Below are positions 18,887 to 28,169 of a stretch of DNA of 64,000 nt, piece by piece. The stretch comes from Chryseobacterium sp. SNU WT5 (lineage in GTDB: Bacteria > Bacteroidota > Bacteroidia > Flavobacteriales > Weeksellaceae), in the NCBI RefSeq assembly GCF_007362475.1, contig NZ_CP041687.1, forward strand, positions 2,790,001 to 2,854,000, written 5' to 3'. The notes beneath the pieces were generated by a model, which saw only the letters and a program-made list of their open reading frames with translations, was not told where the DNA came from and ran no database searches. How positions within the stretch are numbered: the first letter of the stretch is position 1; each line of letters starts with the position of its first letter. The position numbers were made by a program, and so were the translations under genes.

Positions 18887-20008
18887 TTGAAAAAAATAAG
18901 CTCCTTTTTAATTCTGCTATTCTCCTTTATTAATTTATTCGCTCAAAATACTTACGTCTTTTTGGGTTCATTTAACAGAGACAAAAATACCGATGGAATT
19001 TACGTGTATCAATTAAATACAGACACCGGAAAACTTATCAAAGTAATTACCGTAAAAAATATTCTTAATCCCTCTTTTCTAACTTTATCGCCAGATGGAA
19101 ATTATGTTTATGCCTGTACAGAAAGCAAAACGCTAAATGGTGGAAAAGTAAGTAGTTTTAAATTTGATCCGGCAAATAAAAAACTCACCTTTATCAACAG
19201 TCAAAAGAGTGGCGGAGAAAATCCCGTTTATCTTACGGCTCATAAAAATGGGAAATGGCTTATTAATGCCAATTATTCAGAAGGAAGTATTTCGGTTTAT
19301 CCCATTTCAGAAAATGGAACAATTGAACCATTTGTTCAAAATTTTCATTTTGAAGAAGGAAGTATCGATCCTCACCGCCAGGAAAGATCACATATTCATG
19401 CAGCGGTTTTTTCACCCAAATTCGATTATGTATTTTTTCCAGATCTTGGAGCAGATAAGATCCGAGTCTATTCCTTTGATAACGAAAAAACACAACCTTT
19501 GGAAATTGCAGAACCACCTTTTATGGCAACGACTTTAGGAAGTGGGCCCCGACATTTTACTTTTCATCCCAACGAAAAATTCGCTTATTGTATCGAGGAA
19601 TTAACAGCGACAATTGAAGCGTATCACTATGAAAGCGGCATGTTAAGAAAAATTCAGAAAATAAATTCCCACTCTGACCGACATACAGACAATTTCGAAA
19701 GTTCAGATATTCATATTTCTCCGGATGGGAAATTTCTATACGCTTCAAATCGTGGGTCCGAAAATATTATTTCAATATTTGAAATTCAAAAAGAGGGCAC
19801 TTTAAAAAAAGTCGGCGTTCAGTCGACGCTAGGTAAACATCCGCGCGTATTTGGAATGGACGAATCCGGTAATTTTCTGATCGCTACCAATTCTGTGAGT
19901 GGAGATGTGGTTGTATTTAAAAGAAATGCACAAAATGGTCTGTTGAAAAGAGTCGGTAAAAAATTAAAAATATACGGAGTTTCCTGTGTGAAAATCAGAA
20001 AGTATTGA
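18887..20008 (+). CDS. Secreted lactonase-family beta-propeller protein
   Basis: Translation most likely starts at a TTG (18887), because no ATG precedes the signal peptide (MKKISSFLILLFSFINLFAQ). The 373-residue protein has repeated propeller blades with SPDGNYVYA, HPNEKFAYC and SPDGKFLYASNRG motifs. These are typical of the 6-phosphogluconolactonase-like (Pgl/YbhE) family. The bacterial cytoplasmic member hydrolyses 6-phosphogluconolactone. The signal peptide here places the protein in the periplasm, so a different lactone or a sugar-acid role is more likely. It is an isolated gene after a hairpin repeat. Confidence 0.85.
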   Translation: MKKISSFLILLFSFINLFAQNTYVFLGSFNRDKNTDGIYVYQLNTDTGKLIKVITVKNILNPSFLTLSPDGNYVYACTESKTLNGGKVSSFKFDPANKKLTFINSQKSGGENPVYLTAHKNGKWLINANYSEGSISVYPISENGTIEPFVQNFHFEEGSIDPHRQERSHIHAAVFSPKFDYVFFPDLGADKIRVYSFDNEKTQPLEIAEPPFMATTLGSGPRHFTFHPNEKFAYCIEELTATIEAYHYESGMLRKIQKINSHSDRHTDNFESSDIHISPDGKFLYASNRGSENIISIFEIQKEGTLKKVGVQSTLGKHPRVFGMDESGNFLIATNSVSGDVVVFKRNAQNGLLKRVGKKLKIYGVSCVKIRKY

Positions 20009-20045
20009 GTCAGTTTTCAGAAATGAAATTCCCGCTGAAAATCCT

Positions 20046-20053
20046 TATTTTTG
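20046..20053 (+). promoter_or_regulatory. Candidate -7 box for prmA
   Basis: TATTTTTG, a match to TAnnTTTG, ends 13 nt before the prmA ATG. No -33 TTG at the standard spacing. Confidence 0.4.
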
Positions 20054-20066
20054 CAAAAAAGAAACA

Positions 20067-20894
20067 ATGCAAAACTACTTAGAATTCAATTTTAAAATAG
20101 AGCCTTTACAACCCTGGAATGAAATCCTGATGGCAGAACTTATCGAAATTGGTTTCGACAGTTTTACAGAAGAGCACGACGGAATTTTAGGATATATTCA
20201 GGCGGAATTATTTAAAGAGCAAGATTTAAAAGAAGTTCATTTGCTTCAAAATCCTGAGATCAACATTTCTTATACATTCAAAGAAATGCCGAATATCAAC
20301 TGGAATGAAGAGTGGGAAAAAAACTTTTCACCTATAAATATTGAAGATCAAGTTTCCATTCGTGCAGAATTTCATGACGATCAAAACTTACCGCACGAAA
20401 TCATTATTCAACCAAAAATGTCTTTTGGAACTGGACATCACGCCACAACCTATTTGATGATCGAGCAAATGTTGGACATGAATTTCGAAAACAAAGCGGT
20501 CTTGGATATGGGTTGCGGAACTTCAGTTTTAGCCATTTTCGCTAAACAACAAGGTGCTGGGAAAACAGTAGCAATTGATATTGATGAATGGTCCGTAGAA
20601 AATTCCATTGAAAACGCAGCAAGAAATAACGTAGAACTCGAAATCTCTCAAGGAACTGCCGAGAACCTAGGAAGTGAGAACTATGATATTATATTGGCGA
20701 ACATCAACAGAAATATTTTGATCTCCGATATTCCAACTTATGTTTCAGTTTTAAATGAAGGCGGACAATTGCTGCTATCTGGATTATGTTTCTTCGACGT
20801 AGATGATATTCTGGAAGTTTGCAACGAACAAAAACTGACATTGAAAAAGAAAATACAGCGGGAAGAATGGGTTTCTTTATTACTGGAGAAATAA
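20067..20894 (+). CDS. prmA: Ribosomal protein L11 methyltransferase
   Basis: The 275-residue protein has the L11-recognition N-terminal domain and the family motifs: PKMSFGTGHHATTYLMIEQM, then VLDMGCGTSVLAIFAKQQGA and DIILANINRNIL. It trimethylates lysines and the N-terminus of ribosomal protein L11 in the cytoplasm using SAM. It is transcribed alone and stops 2 nt before a terminator hairpin that it shares with the convergent tRNA gene. Confidence 0.96.
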   Translation: MQNYLEFNFKIEPLQPWNEILMAELIEIGFDSFTEEHDGILGYIQAELFKEQDLKEVHLLQNPEINISYTFKEMPNINWNEEWEKNFSPINIEDQVSIRAEFHDDQNLPHEIIIQPKMSFGTGHHATTYLMIEQMLDMNFENKAVLDMGCGTSVLAIFAKQQGAGKTVAIDIDEWSVENSIENAARNNVELEISQGTAENLGSENYDIILANINRNILISDIPTYVSVLNEGGQLLLSGLCFFDVDDILEVCNEQKLTLKKKIQREEWVSLLLEK

Positions 20895-20895
20895 A

Positions 20896-20920
20896 AAAAC
20901 CTAGCGAAATGCTAGGTTTT
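20896..20920. terminator. Shared terminator between prmA and tRNA-Arg
   Basis: Arms aaaacctagc and gctaggtttt form a perfect 10-bp stem with a 5-nt loop. T or A runs on each side allow use from both strands. Confidence 0.8.
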
Positions 20921-20922
20921 AG

Positions 20923-20996
20923 TGACCTCGACTGGATTCAAACCAGTAACCTCCTGAGCCGTAATCAGGTGCGCTATTCAGTTGCGCCACGAGGCC
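20923..20996 (-). tRNA. tRNA-Arg (anticodon ACG)
   Basis: The minus strand folds as a 74-nt cloverleaf. The acceptor stem is GGCCTCG with CGAGGTC (one G-U pair), and the D arm has GCGC pairs. The anticodon stem CCTGA/TCAGG surrounds loop TTACGGC with anticodon ACG, and the T arm is ACTGG/CCAGT. The discriminator base is A, and the CCA end is not encoded. The A of ACG would be edited to inosine, to read CGU, CGC and CGA. Confidence 0.95.
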
Positions 20997-21011
20997 TTTT
21001 TTAAGGGTCTG

Positions 21012-21041
21012 CAAATATAACAATTTTTTATTCCTTTCAAA
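21012..21041 (-). promoter_or_regulatory. Promoter of tRNA-Arg
   Basis: The minus strand carries TTTG (21038-21041) and TATATTTG (21012-21019), separated by 18 nt. Both elements match the Bacteroidota TTTG / TAnnTTTG consensus. The -7 box ends 15 nt before the mature tRNA 5' end. This is the clearest complete promoter in the window. Confidence 0.7.
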
Positions 21042-21043
21042 TA

Positions 21044-22090
21044 ATGAAATCTACTTTTTTTACATTTTTATCGTTTTTTCTTCTTTTTTCATGTAAAAAA
21101 GAAAATGCTACCCCCTCAAATGACTGGCAAATTGTTTCTGAAAATGTGCAATTTAAAGAAGATGTTGCTACTTTTTATTTAAAATCAGGGAAGTTTAATT
21201 ACCGTATTCCGACAAATCAACTTCCTTTTAAGAAAGTGATCTTGTTGAACGCAAGTTTGGTTGGGTATTTTACCGAACTTAATTTGGAGCAAAGAATTAT
21301 TGGCATTTCCAGTCCGGAATATGTTTATGCAGAGAAAGTTCATCAATTGATACAAGATGGAAGCATCCAAAATGTGGGTAATGATCAAAAATATGATTTA
21401 GAGAAAATTATAGCGTTGAAACCTGATGCGATTTTTACAAATTATATTCCTAGTTTCGAGAACACTTATGATTTGATTAAAAAAAACGGGATCGAAGTTA
21501 TTTTTCTTGACGAATATCTGGAACATAATCCTCTCGAAAAATCGAAGTATCTACTAGTTTTCGGAAAATTATTTAATAGTGAAAAGAAAGCAATCTCTAC
21601 ATTAGAAGGAATTCAAAAAAGTTATGATTCTCTAAAAAATAAGGCAAAAGCTTCACAGAAAAAACCAATCGTTCTTGCGAATGAAATGTATGGCAATCAA
21701 TGGTTTTTACCAGGAGGAGAATCTAGTTTAGCAAGATTTATTTCAGATGCAAATGCAACATACATTAATGCTGATAATCCAGACACGAAAGCAATTCCTA
21801 TGAGCTTTGAAGAAGTTTTTACTAAAAGCCAAAAAGCGGAATATTGGGTAAATATTGGTAATCATCAAAATAAAAAGGAATTATTACAAATTAATCCTAA
21901 CTATACTAAACTTCCGGTTTTTAATGAGGGGAAGTTGTATACAATTGACCGGAAATCACAAGGGAAATCCAATGATTATTTTGAAAGTGGAGTCGTTCGT
22001 GCCGATATTGTACTAAAGGACTATATCAAAATTTTTCACCCGGATTTACTTAGTGATTATAAATTGACTTATTTTAAAGAATTGAATTAA
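21044..22090 (+). CDS. Periplasmic-binding lipoprotein of the BtuF/FecB type
   Basis: A lipoprotein signal ends LFSCKKEN (acylated Cys at about residue 17). The 348-residue protein has two lobes joined by a long helix, as in class III binding proteins for siderophores and cobalamin. The N-lobe motif is LNLEQRIIGISSPEYVY, followed by YDLEKIIALKPDAIFTNY and later ANEMYGNQWFLPGGESS. It would capture an iron chelate, heme or corrinoid for an ABC importer. No permease or ATPase gene is adjacent, so the partner is elsewhere. The window also encodes B12-dependent NrdJ, but no link is shown. Confidence 0.87.
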   Translation: MKSTFFTFLSFFLLFSCKKENATPSNDWQIVSENVQFKEDVATFYLKSGKFNYRIPTNQLPFKKVILLNASLVGYFTELNLEQRIIGISSPEYVYAEKVHQLIQDGSIQNVGNDQKYDLEKIIALKPDAIFTNYIPSFENTYDLIKKNGIEVIFLDEYLEHNPLEKSKYLLVFGKLFNSEKKAISTLEGIQKSYDSLKNKAKASQKKPIVLANEMYGNQWFLPGGESSLARFISDANATYINADNPDTKAIPMSFEEVFTKSQKAEYWVNIGNHQNKKELLQINPNYTKLPVFNEGKLYTIDRKSQGKSNDYFESGVVRADIVLKDYIKIFHPDLLSDYKLTYFKELN

Positions 22091-22099
22091 ATATTAGTC

Positions 22100-22107
22100 T
22101 ATTTTTG
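22100..22107 (+). promoter_or_regulatory. Candidate -7 box for mtgA
   Basis: TATTTTTG lies 36 nt before the chosen mtgA start. A TTG at 22082-22084 is 15 nt upstream, slightly closer than usual for a -33 element. Confidence 0.4.
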
Positions 22108-22143
22108 CACGTTGAAAACCGATCACTTATTGATTCATTATTT

Positions 22144-22788
22144 ATGTGGAAGAAAATTAAGAAACTCATCTTTATCGTCATCCTGGCGAATATTTTGTTT
22201 ATCGTTTGGGGTAAGTTTTTCAATCCACCCATAACCATCACGCAAATTGGTGGCTTAATTGAATTTGGAAAACTAAAAAGAGACTATGTATCCTATGAGG
22301 AAATGGGAACTAATGTGAAAAAAGCAGTCATTGCCTCCGAAGATCAAAGCTTTTTTGATCATAATGGTTTCGATTATAAAGCCATAGAAAAGGCAATGAA
22401 GCATAATCAGAAAGGTAAAAAGATCCGTGGTGGAAGTACGATCTCGCAACAAACTGCAAAAAATATTTTTCTGTGGCAAGGTCGAAGCTGGGTCCGGAAG
22501 GGTTTTGAAGCGGTTTATACTTTTATTATTGAGCTGGTTTGGGGCAAAGATGTGATTTTAGAAAGGTATTTGAATTCCATTGAAATGGGGCGTGGTGTGT
22601 TTGGTGTGGAATCTGCCTCAAAATATTATTTTAATAAGAGTGCTAAAGATTTGACCAAGAGCGAAGCAGCCTGGATAGCTACTATCTTACCAAATCCTAA
22701 GAAATATGATCCTAATAATCCTTCCGCATATTTGAATAAGAAGCATTCTTGGATCATGAGACAAATGAATAATATTACCTTGAAATAA
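22144..22788 (+). CDS. mtgA: Monofunctional peptidoglycan glycosyltransferase
   Basis: The ATG at 22144 (MWKKIKKLIFIVILANILFI) is chosen over an upstream TTG. It gives a short cytoplasmic start and a single membrane helix, and it follows a -7 box. The GT51 domain has the catalytic Glu at about residue 66 (IASEDQSFFDHNGFD). The further motifs RGGSTISQQTAKNIFL, ERYLNSIEMGRGVFGVE and KSEAAWIATILPNP are present. At 214 residues there is no transpeptidase domain. The enzyme polymerises lipid II into glycan strands on the outer face of the inner membrane. Confidence 0.95.
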   Translation: MWKKIKKLIFIVILANILFIVWGKFFNPPITITQIGGLIEFGKLKRDYVSYEEMGTNVKKAVIASEDQSFFDHNGFDYKAIEKAMKHNQKGKKIRGGSTISQQTAKNIFLWQGRSWVRKGFEAVYTFIIELVWGKDVILERYLNSIEMGRGVFGVESASKYYFNKSAKDLTKSEAAWIATILPNPKKYDPNNPSAYLNKKHSWIMRQMNNITLK

Positions 22789-22807
22789 TTGATCTTTACT
22801 GAGAATT

Positions 22808-24841
22808 ATGGCATTTAGTTTTAGACATAAAGAGGATTTCAATTCTATCTTAACCAAATATTTCAGTTTCAGAAATGAGACGAAGTCTTTGGATCCATTA
22901 ATGGAAATGTTGCAAAGTATAAGAATAAGTAATTTTCAGCACGTTCTAGAATTTTTAAAAGAGAACAGGGAGATTACTGATAATCTTGGCTATTATATCC
23001 GGAATATTTTTGATGGTAAACCTTTTAATTTATCATTGACAGAAGCAAATATTCTTTCTGAAAATGCTTTTTATCCCGAACTGAAGAAAAGACTCCTAGA
23101 CTCTATTTTGCCTAATGTCGAAAATGAAGATACCATCTGGTATATTGTTGATACCGTTTCTGTTAGACCAAAAGTTGATTTGGCTTTTTTTAGCAGATTG
23201 AGTGATGATGAAATCAATGAGATTTTTACATTATTGAAAATTGATAATTTAAGTATTAAAACTACAGTCAAAAATGAGTTACTATTTTCCTTAAATATTC
23301 TTGCCTGGCGTATTATTGGTAACGCGATGGATGTGCAGGTCGTAAATATGGCACCAGAATATAGGAATTTTGACAATCCATTCTTAGCCATGCAGAATGA
23401 AATTGATCTGCTGAATCATAGTTTTAGAGACGATCCACAATTTCAACTGGATTCTAAAAGTGTGAATTATAAACAAATTAAGGTTTATATGCAGCAATGC
23501 TTGGATTTTGTCGCTCTTGCTTTTAAAAACAGCTCTAGATATGGTATATCCAGTAAAATTAATCAGTCACTATTAAAAATCCGGCAGCAGTTAGAAAGAA
23601 TGTCAGATATTCTTTCAGTGATGGTTTTTGATAAAGAGGAGGATGTTTTAAAAAACTCTAAAAAACTCTTTTTTAAAATATTAGAATATAAATCACATAA
23701 AAATAACCTTGTTGAGCTTTTTTCTGACAGTACCACGCTGAAATCACATTTAATAACCAACCATACTGCAGAAACAGGATCACATTACATTACCTCTTCA
23801 AAAAAGGATTACTTGAATATGTTTTTGCGATCCAGTGGTGGTGGAGTGATCGTAGGAGCTTTGTGTGTGCTCAAATTATTGTATGGCTATATTCCTGGCA
23901 GTGATTTTTCACATGCGTTCCTGTATGCCTTCAATTACGCAATGGGATTCGTTATGATTTATTTAATGAATTACGTTCTGGCTACGAAACAGCCAGCGAT
24001 GACCGCTGCTACAATGGCAAAAGTTCTGTCGGAAGGAGAGAATACGAAGAAGAATTATGTGGACTTTGCCCATTTGGTTTCAAGGCTTTTCAGATCACAA
24101 TTTATCGCATTTATGGGTAATGTGCTCTTGGCATTTCCAATTGCTTTAATGATTATATACGGAATGGATGTGTTTTTTGCACAAAATTTTGCCGCTGAAA
24201 AGTCTGCAAAGATGCTTAATGAGCTGGATCCGTTTCAATCAAAAGCGATATTTCACGCTTGTATTGCTGGCTTCTTTCTTTTTATTTCCGGTATTATTGC
24301 AGGAAATGTAGCAAATAGCTCGGTGTTTTATCACATCCCTAAAAGAATTGAAAAGAATCCATTTTTAAATTATTTTTTTGCACAATCAGTAGCAAAAGGA
24401 TTATCTAAATATTATGCAAAAAACTGGGCCGGGATTATCTCTAACTTCTGGTTCGGTGTATTTCTTGGAGTCATTGGGCCTGTCGGACTTTTCTTCGGTC
24501 TTGATTTAGATATCCGACACATTACTTTTGCCTCAGGAAATTTTGCATTAGGTTTATATGGCGCGGATTTTTCAGTCACTGCCAAAACATTCTGGATCGC
24601 TTTTTTTACTGTTTTTCTAATAGGATTTTTCAACTTTGCGGTAAGTTTTGGACTTTCAATGATTTTGGCATTCCGATCCAGGAAAGTTAATTTTGGCGAA
24701 GTAAAAGAAATTTATCGGGAGATTATCAACTATTTTATGAAGAACCCTCTGCGATTCTTCTTGCCGATCCGATCAAGCTTAGATACAAGTACGCAGGAAA
24801 TGGTAGAAAATACAGTGGTTATAAAACCAGAAGACCAATAA
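22808..24841 (+). CDS. Gcr-family membrane protein ('site-specific recombinase' in name only)
   Basis: The first 330 residues are soluble and helical. The rest holds about six to eight membrane helices (VIVGALCVLKLLYGY, FNYAMGFVMIYLMNYVLATK, then FIAFMGNVLLAFPIALMIIY and others). The segment VLATKQPAMTAATMA is characteristic of the Pfam family called SpecificRecomb (Gcr). That name came from an early report. A polytopic protein with no recombinase catalytic motif is unlikely to act on DNA in that way. Its function is unknown. It follows mtgA by 19 bp, which suggests an envelope role. Its last 23 bp overlap the convergent DUF721 gene. Confidence 0.85.
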   Translation: MAFSFRHKEDFNSILTKYFSFRNETKSLDPLMEMLQSIRISNFQHVLEFLKENREITDNLGYYIRNIFDGKPFNLSLTEANILSENAFYPELKKRLLDSILPNVENEDTIWYIVDTVSVRPKVDLAFFSRLSDDEINEIFTLLKIDNLSIKTTVKNELLFSLNILAWRIIGNAMDVQVVNMAPEYRNFDNPFLAMQNEIDLLNHSFRDDPQFQLDSKSVNYKQIKVYMQQCLDFVALAFKNSSRYGISSKINQSLLKIRQQLERMSDILSVMVFDKEEDVLKNSKKLFFKILEYKSHKNNLVELFSDSTTLKSHLITNHTAETGSHYITSSKKDYLNMFLRSSGGGVIVGALCVLKLLYGYIPGSDFSHAFLYAFNYAMGFVMIYLMNYVLATKQPAMTAATMAKVLSEGENTKKNYVDFAHLVSRLFRSQFIAFMGNVLLAFPIALMIIYGMDVFFAQNFAAEKSAKMLNELDPFQSKAIFHACIAGFFLFISGIIAGNVANSSVFYHIPKRIEKNPFLNYFFAQSVAKGLSKYYAKNWAGIISNFWFGVFLGVIGPVGLFFGLDLDIRHITFASGNFALGLYGADFSVTAKTFWIAFFTVFLIGFFNFAVSFGLSMILAFRSRKVNFGEVKEIYREIINYFMKNPLRFFLPIRSSLDTSTQEMVENTVVIKPEDQ

Positions 24842-25115
24842 TATTTTCTTCGCCGAACTTCTCTTGAAATTTCTTTAAATAAGATGTTTTTCGCATTCTG
24901 AAATCATTCTTCAATAACGGAGATTTTATTCTGATCTCTAAAATTTTCTTATGCAGATTAACAGATTCTATTTCGTTGAAGAGCGCATCGTTTAGGTACT
25001 CGTGCAGAAAGTCTTTCACCTCAAAAGCCAGTAATTTATTTTCAAAACCATAGAGTCTTGCAAATGATTTAATCAGTTCTGAAGATTGATATTCTCTTTT
25101 CTTTTTCTTCATCAT
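24819..25115 (-). CDS. DUF721 (DciA-like) protein
   Basis: The 98-residue basic protein has the DUF721 fold: a helix (SSELIKSFARLYGFENKLLA), then FLHEYLNDALF, strands VNLHKKILEIRIKSP and the FRMRKTSYLKKFQEKFG end. Related DciA proteins load the replicative helicase in bacteria without DnaC, which fits its position after recF. Start ATG 25115 overlaps the recF stop by 4 bp (ATGA), so translation is probably coupled. Its 3' end overlaps the convergent membrane-protein gene by 23 bp. Whether this particular protein loads DnaB is inference. Confidence 0.85.
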   Translation of the reverse strand: MMKKKKREYQSSELIKSFARLYGFENKLLAFEVKDFLHEYLNDALFNEIESVNLHKKILEIRIKSPLLKNDFRMRKTSYLKKFQEKFGEENIIGLLVL

Positions 25116-26191
25116 AATTCAAAAATTTTACTTTCTTCATTAATTCTTCGAACTATATTTTCAGTTCTTTCCTTGCTCGTATCGGTAATAAAAATTTGAC
25201 CGAAATGTTCTTGATTAACCAACATAATCAATTGAGAAACTCTGGAATCATCTAACTTATCAAAGATATCATCTAATAATAGGATAGGGGTTTTACCTGT
25301 CAAATCTTTAATTCTAACCATCTGTGACAATTTCAAAGCGATAAGGAAAGATTTTTGCTGACCTTGACTTGCAGTTTTCTTCATAGAGAACCCATTCATT
25401 TCAAAAAGCAGATCATCTTTATGACTTCCTTTAGAAGTATATGTTAAAATACGGTCTTTTTCGAAATTAGCTTTTAGCAACTGCTCAAAAGTTTGTTCCT
25501 TAAGATCAGATTCATAGATTACTGAAACCTTTTCATTTGCTTTGGAGATAATTTCATAGTAATTTTGAATTAAGGGAACCATCGATTCTGTAAATTCTTT
25601 TCTTTTCTCAAAAATTATTGTTCCATATTTAATTAAAGGTTCATTGTAAATTTCCAAACTGTCATTATCAAAATATCTATTCTTAGCAAAATCTTTTAAC
25701 AACGCATTTCGCTGCTGAACGGTTTTCTGGTATTGAATTAAATTGAAAAGATAATCTGAATCTGTTTGAGAAATCATAGCATCCAGAAATTTACGACGAC
25801 TTTCTCCTGAATCGGATATCAAGTTAGAATCATATGGGGAGATAATTACGCTGGGTAAAAAACCGATATGATCCGAAATCCTATCGTAAGTCTTATCATT
25901 TTTTTTAATGATTTTCTTAGCCTCCTTAGGCTGTTGAACTTTAATTGTGTTTTCTTTCTCTCCATCATCAACGATTCCTTCAATGGCAAAAAAATCTTCA
26001 CCAACTTTGATATTACTTAAATCCTTATTTCCGAGAAAATTTTTCGCAACGGAAAGATAATGGAGTGCATCGAGGATATTTGTTTTTCCAATACCATTAT
26101 TACCTACAAAACAATTAATTTGGGGGGACAACTCAAAGTTTCTTTCATGATGATTTTTAAAGTTGATAAGGGATAGTTTTTTAATGATCAT
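25112..26191 (-). CDS. recF: DNA replication and repair protein RecF
   Basis: The 359-residue SMC-like ATPase starts MIIKKLSLINFKNHHERNF, and its Walker A is GNNGIGKTN (residues 30-38). The signature region is TASQGQQKSFLIALKLS, and Walker B is ILLLDDIFDKLDD, as is normal for RecF. It helps load RecA at gapped, SSB-coated DNA. It is followed by a DUF721 gene with a 4-bp overlap, an arrangement frequent in Bacteroidota. Confidence 0.96.
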   Translation of the reverse strand: MIIKKLSLINFKNHHERNFELSPQINCFVGNNGIGKTNILDALHYLSVAKNFLGNKDLSNIKVGEDFFAIEGIVDDGEKENTIKVQQPKEAKKIIKKNDKTYDRISDHIGFLPSVIISPYDSNLISDSGESRRKFLDAMISQTDSDYLFNLIQYQKTVQQRNALLKDFAKNRYFDNDSLEIYNEPLIKYGTIIFEKRKEFTESMVPLIQNYYEIISKANEKVSVIYESDLKEQTFEQLLKANFEKDRILTYTSKGSHKDDLLFEMNGFSMKKTASQGQQKSFLIALKLSQMVRIKDLTGKTPILLLDDIFDKLDDSRVSQLIMLVNQEHFGQIFITDTSKERTENIVRRINEESKIFEL

Positions 26192-26339
26192 TTTTCGAAT
26201 CTCTTTTATGCTGAGCAGCTTTATTGTAATAAGTTAGCAAAAAAAATCTCATAATTCATCTTCAATTAATCTCACTCCAAACTTTCAGTAAAGATAAAAA
26301 TTTCAATCTAGACCACGCTCAAAGAAAGTCTGCAGAATT

Positions 26340-28142
26340 TTAGTTTTCAAAATTTACAAAATGCGGTTTATCTGTTCCGAAAGAATTTAAGGGCAGCATA
26401 TTGTTATGGTAGTCATTAAACTCAAACAACGAATTGTTGCCAAAAGGGACATTTGGATAATACATAAAGGAAAGTTGAATTCTATTGAAAACCAAATACG
26501 GGTTGTCAATCAAAACTCCGATTCCCATTTTTGAACTTGTTTTGGAATGAAATAATTTTTCGTTGTTTTGAGAAAGCCAACCAACCGCTACGATGCTGTA
26601 AGGGCTAAAATGAAAATTCTTCCAGGTTTTATCAATAAATAACTGAGTCTGATAGCGCAGGATAAGTTTCTTTGTTCCTATATAATCTCCGCTATATACA
26701 GGAAATTCTTCTTGTGCAGAGATATTCATTCGGTCTTTATAAGAAGAATTATAGAGCCTGCTGCCCCAAGCATAAGTAGGAGAAAAGAAATGTCTTACTT
26801 TGGCAAACTTCCAATCCTGTAAACTAGTAAAATAGGTTCCATCAAATCGGAAAGAATCGCTGTCTTCTTTTGCGGCATTAAAGAATCTTCCGTATTCGGC
26901 TTTAACCGTAAAGTAGCCACTATTAATAAAACTTCCGAAGCCACCAGAAATGCCAGCATAAGGAAGGGGTTTGCTACTCCTATTAAATAATCCGGCAGTA
27001 ATACCAAAAGATTTCCCATAAGGAATATCTTCTGGAAGATCATATTGAAAAACATTTCTTTTAATAGAGAATTTCCTTTCAATGAAAGTTGCTGAAGCTA
27101 ATAAACTATTATATGAAGTAAAAAAGCCCTCCTTATCAATTTCTGGATTGTCTTTGTACTGATAATTTTGAAATCGTGCCAACAACGCAATGTTTCTGGA
27201 GATTTCGTCTTTGTTACTTTTGAAAACAGGGAACTGATAACCGCCCCATAAATCCTGACTGTAGACTTTAATCTGAACTTCCGGAAAAACTTCTGTATTT
27301 TCCAGCGGCATCAAAACTTTTCTCATAAAATATTCAAAGGTAAATCCTCCTGCCCATTTTGTCAGTGGAGAGAAGAAATCGCGATTTGCACTAAAATTGA
27401 CTCGCTCGTTATCCGAAAAATCCTTTTCTACCAGAATTCCGGCGTTAATGAAAGTTCCAAAAATATTAAAGGCTTTATAGCTACCTAAAATATTGTTCTG
27501 TTTTTCCTTAAAGTTATTAGAGTAAAGAAAATTGACTTCATGTCCTAAACCGAGTAGATTCTCGTCTTTAATTCCTGCCCCGAATTTACTTCCGGAAAAT
27601 CTTAGTCTGGGTTTTAAACTCCAGGAATCCAGAACTTTTATCAAAACATCAATTGAATCTTTCGTCGAAGTGCTATCAATAATACTGATGTTTACTCGGT
27701 TGACGAATTGCGCATTTCGCAAAACACGCTCTGATTCATACAATTTCTGAGCGTTGTATTCTTCCCCTTTTTTGAACAGGAGATAATTATTAATGGTAGA
27801 TTTTTTTGAATCAATGTGAATACGGTCTGTCAGTCGATCATACCATTTAGGATCTGCATTCTTATCTGAAATTTTATAACCAAAAGGATCGATGGTTTCA
27901 ATATTAATATTTCTGATTATTTTTCCATCAAAAGATTTCTGAGAATGTTCTTTCGCTCTTGACTTTACCGATAAAGAGTCAGCTTCGCGCCGGAAAATAA
28001 AACGATGAATAAATCTGGTGGATTTTCTTTTATCAGAAAATTCTTCAATTTTATAATATAAAGAATCCTTTTTCTCTTGAGCTGAGACAAAAGAAATACA
28101 GAATAAAAAGAGAACGGTGAAAAAGATAAATTTCGATTGCAA
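26340..28142 (-). CDS. Outer-membrane POTRA/beta-barrel protein (Omp85-like)
   Basis: A signal peptide (cut after FVSAQ) precedes 600 residues. Around 70-195 there is one or two POTRA-like units: GKIIRNINIETIDPFGY, then LLFKKGEEYNAQKLYESERV, RNAQFVNRVNISI and IDVLIKVLDSW. The remainder has alternating strands and glycines (GIKDENLLGLGHEVNFLYSN), as in BamA/TamA-type barrels. It may help insert or move proteins or lipids at the outer membrane. It is shorter than BamA, so it is not the essential assembly factor. It lies 27 bp after the UbiA-like gene and may share its transcript. Confidence 0.8.
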   Translation of the reverse strand: MQSKFIFFTVLFLFCISFVSAQEKKDSLYYKIEEFSDKRKSTRFIHRFIFRREADSLSVKSRAKEHSQKSFDGKIIRNINIETIDPFGYKISDKNADPKWYDRLTDRIHIDSKKSTINNYLLFKKGEEYNAQKLYESERVLRNAQFVNRVNISIIDSTSTKDSIDVLIKVLDSWSLKPRLRFSGSKFGAGIKDENLLGLGHEVNFLYSNNFKEKQNNILGSYKAFNIFGTFINAGILVEKDFSDNERVNFSANRDFFSPLTKWAGGFTFEYFMRKVLMPLENTEVFPEVQIKVYSQDLWGGYQFPVFKSNKDEISRNIALLARFQNYQYKDNPEIDKEGFFTSYNSLLASATFIERKFSIKRNVFQYDLPEDIPYGKSFGITAGLFNRSSKPLPYAGISGGFGSFINSGYFTVKAEYGRFFNAAKEDSDSFRFDGTYFTSLQDWKFAKVRHFFSPTYAWGSRLYNSSYKDRMNISAQEEFPVYSGDYIGTKKLILRYQTQLFIDKTWKNFHFSPYSIVAVGWLSQNNEKLFHSKTSSKMGIGVLIDNPYLVFNRIQLSFMYYPNVPFGNNSLFEFNDYHNNMLPLNSFGTDKPHFVNFEN

Positions 28143-28169
28143 TTGATTATAATTACGGAAAAGTGAATG

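Noticed and set aside
22808-24841. Mobile-element recombinase
   Set aside because: The family name suggests it, but there are membrane helices, no catalytic motif, no attachment sites and no mobile neighbours.
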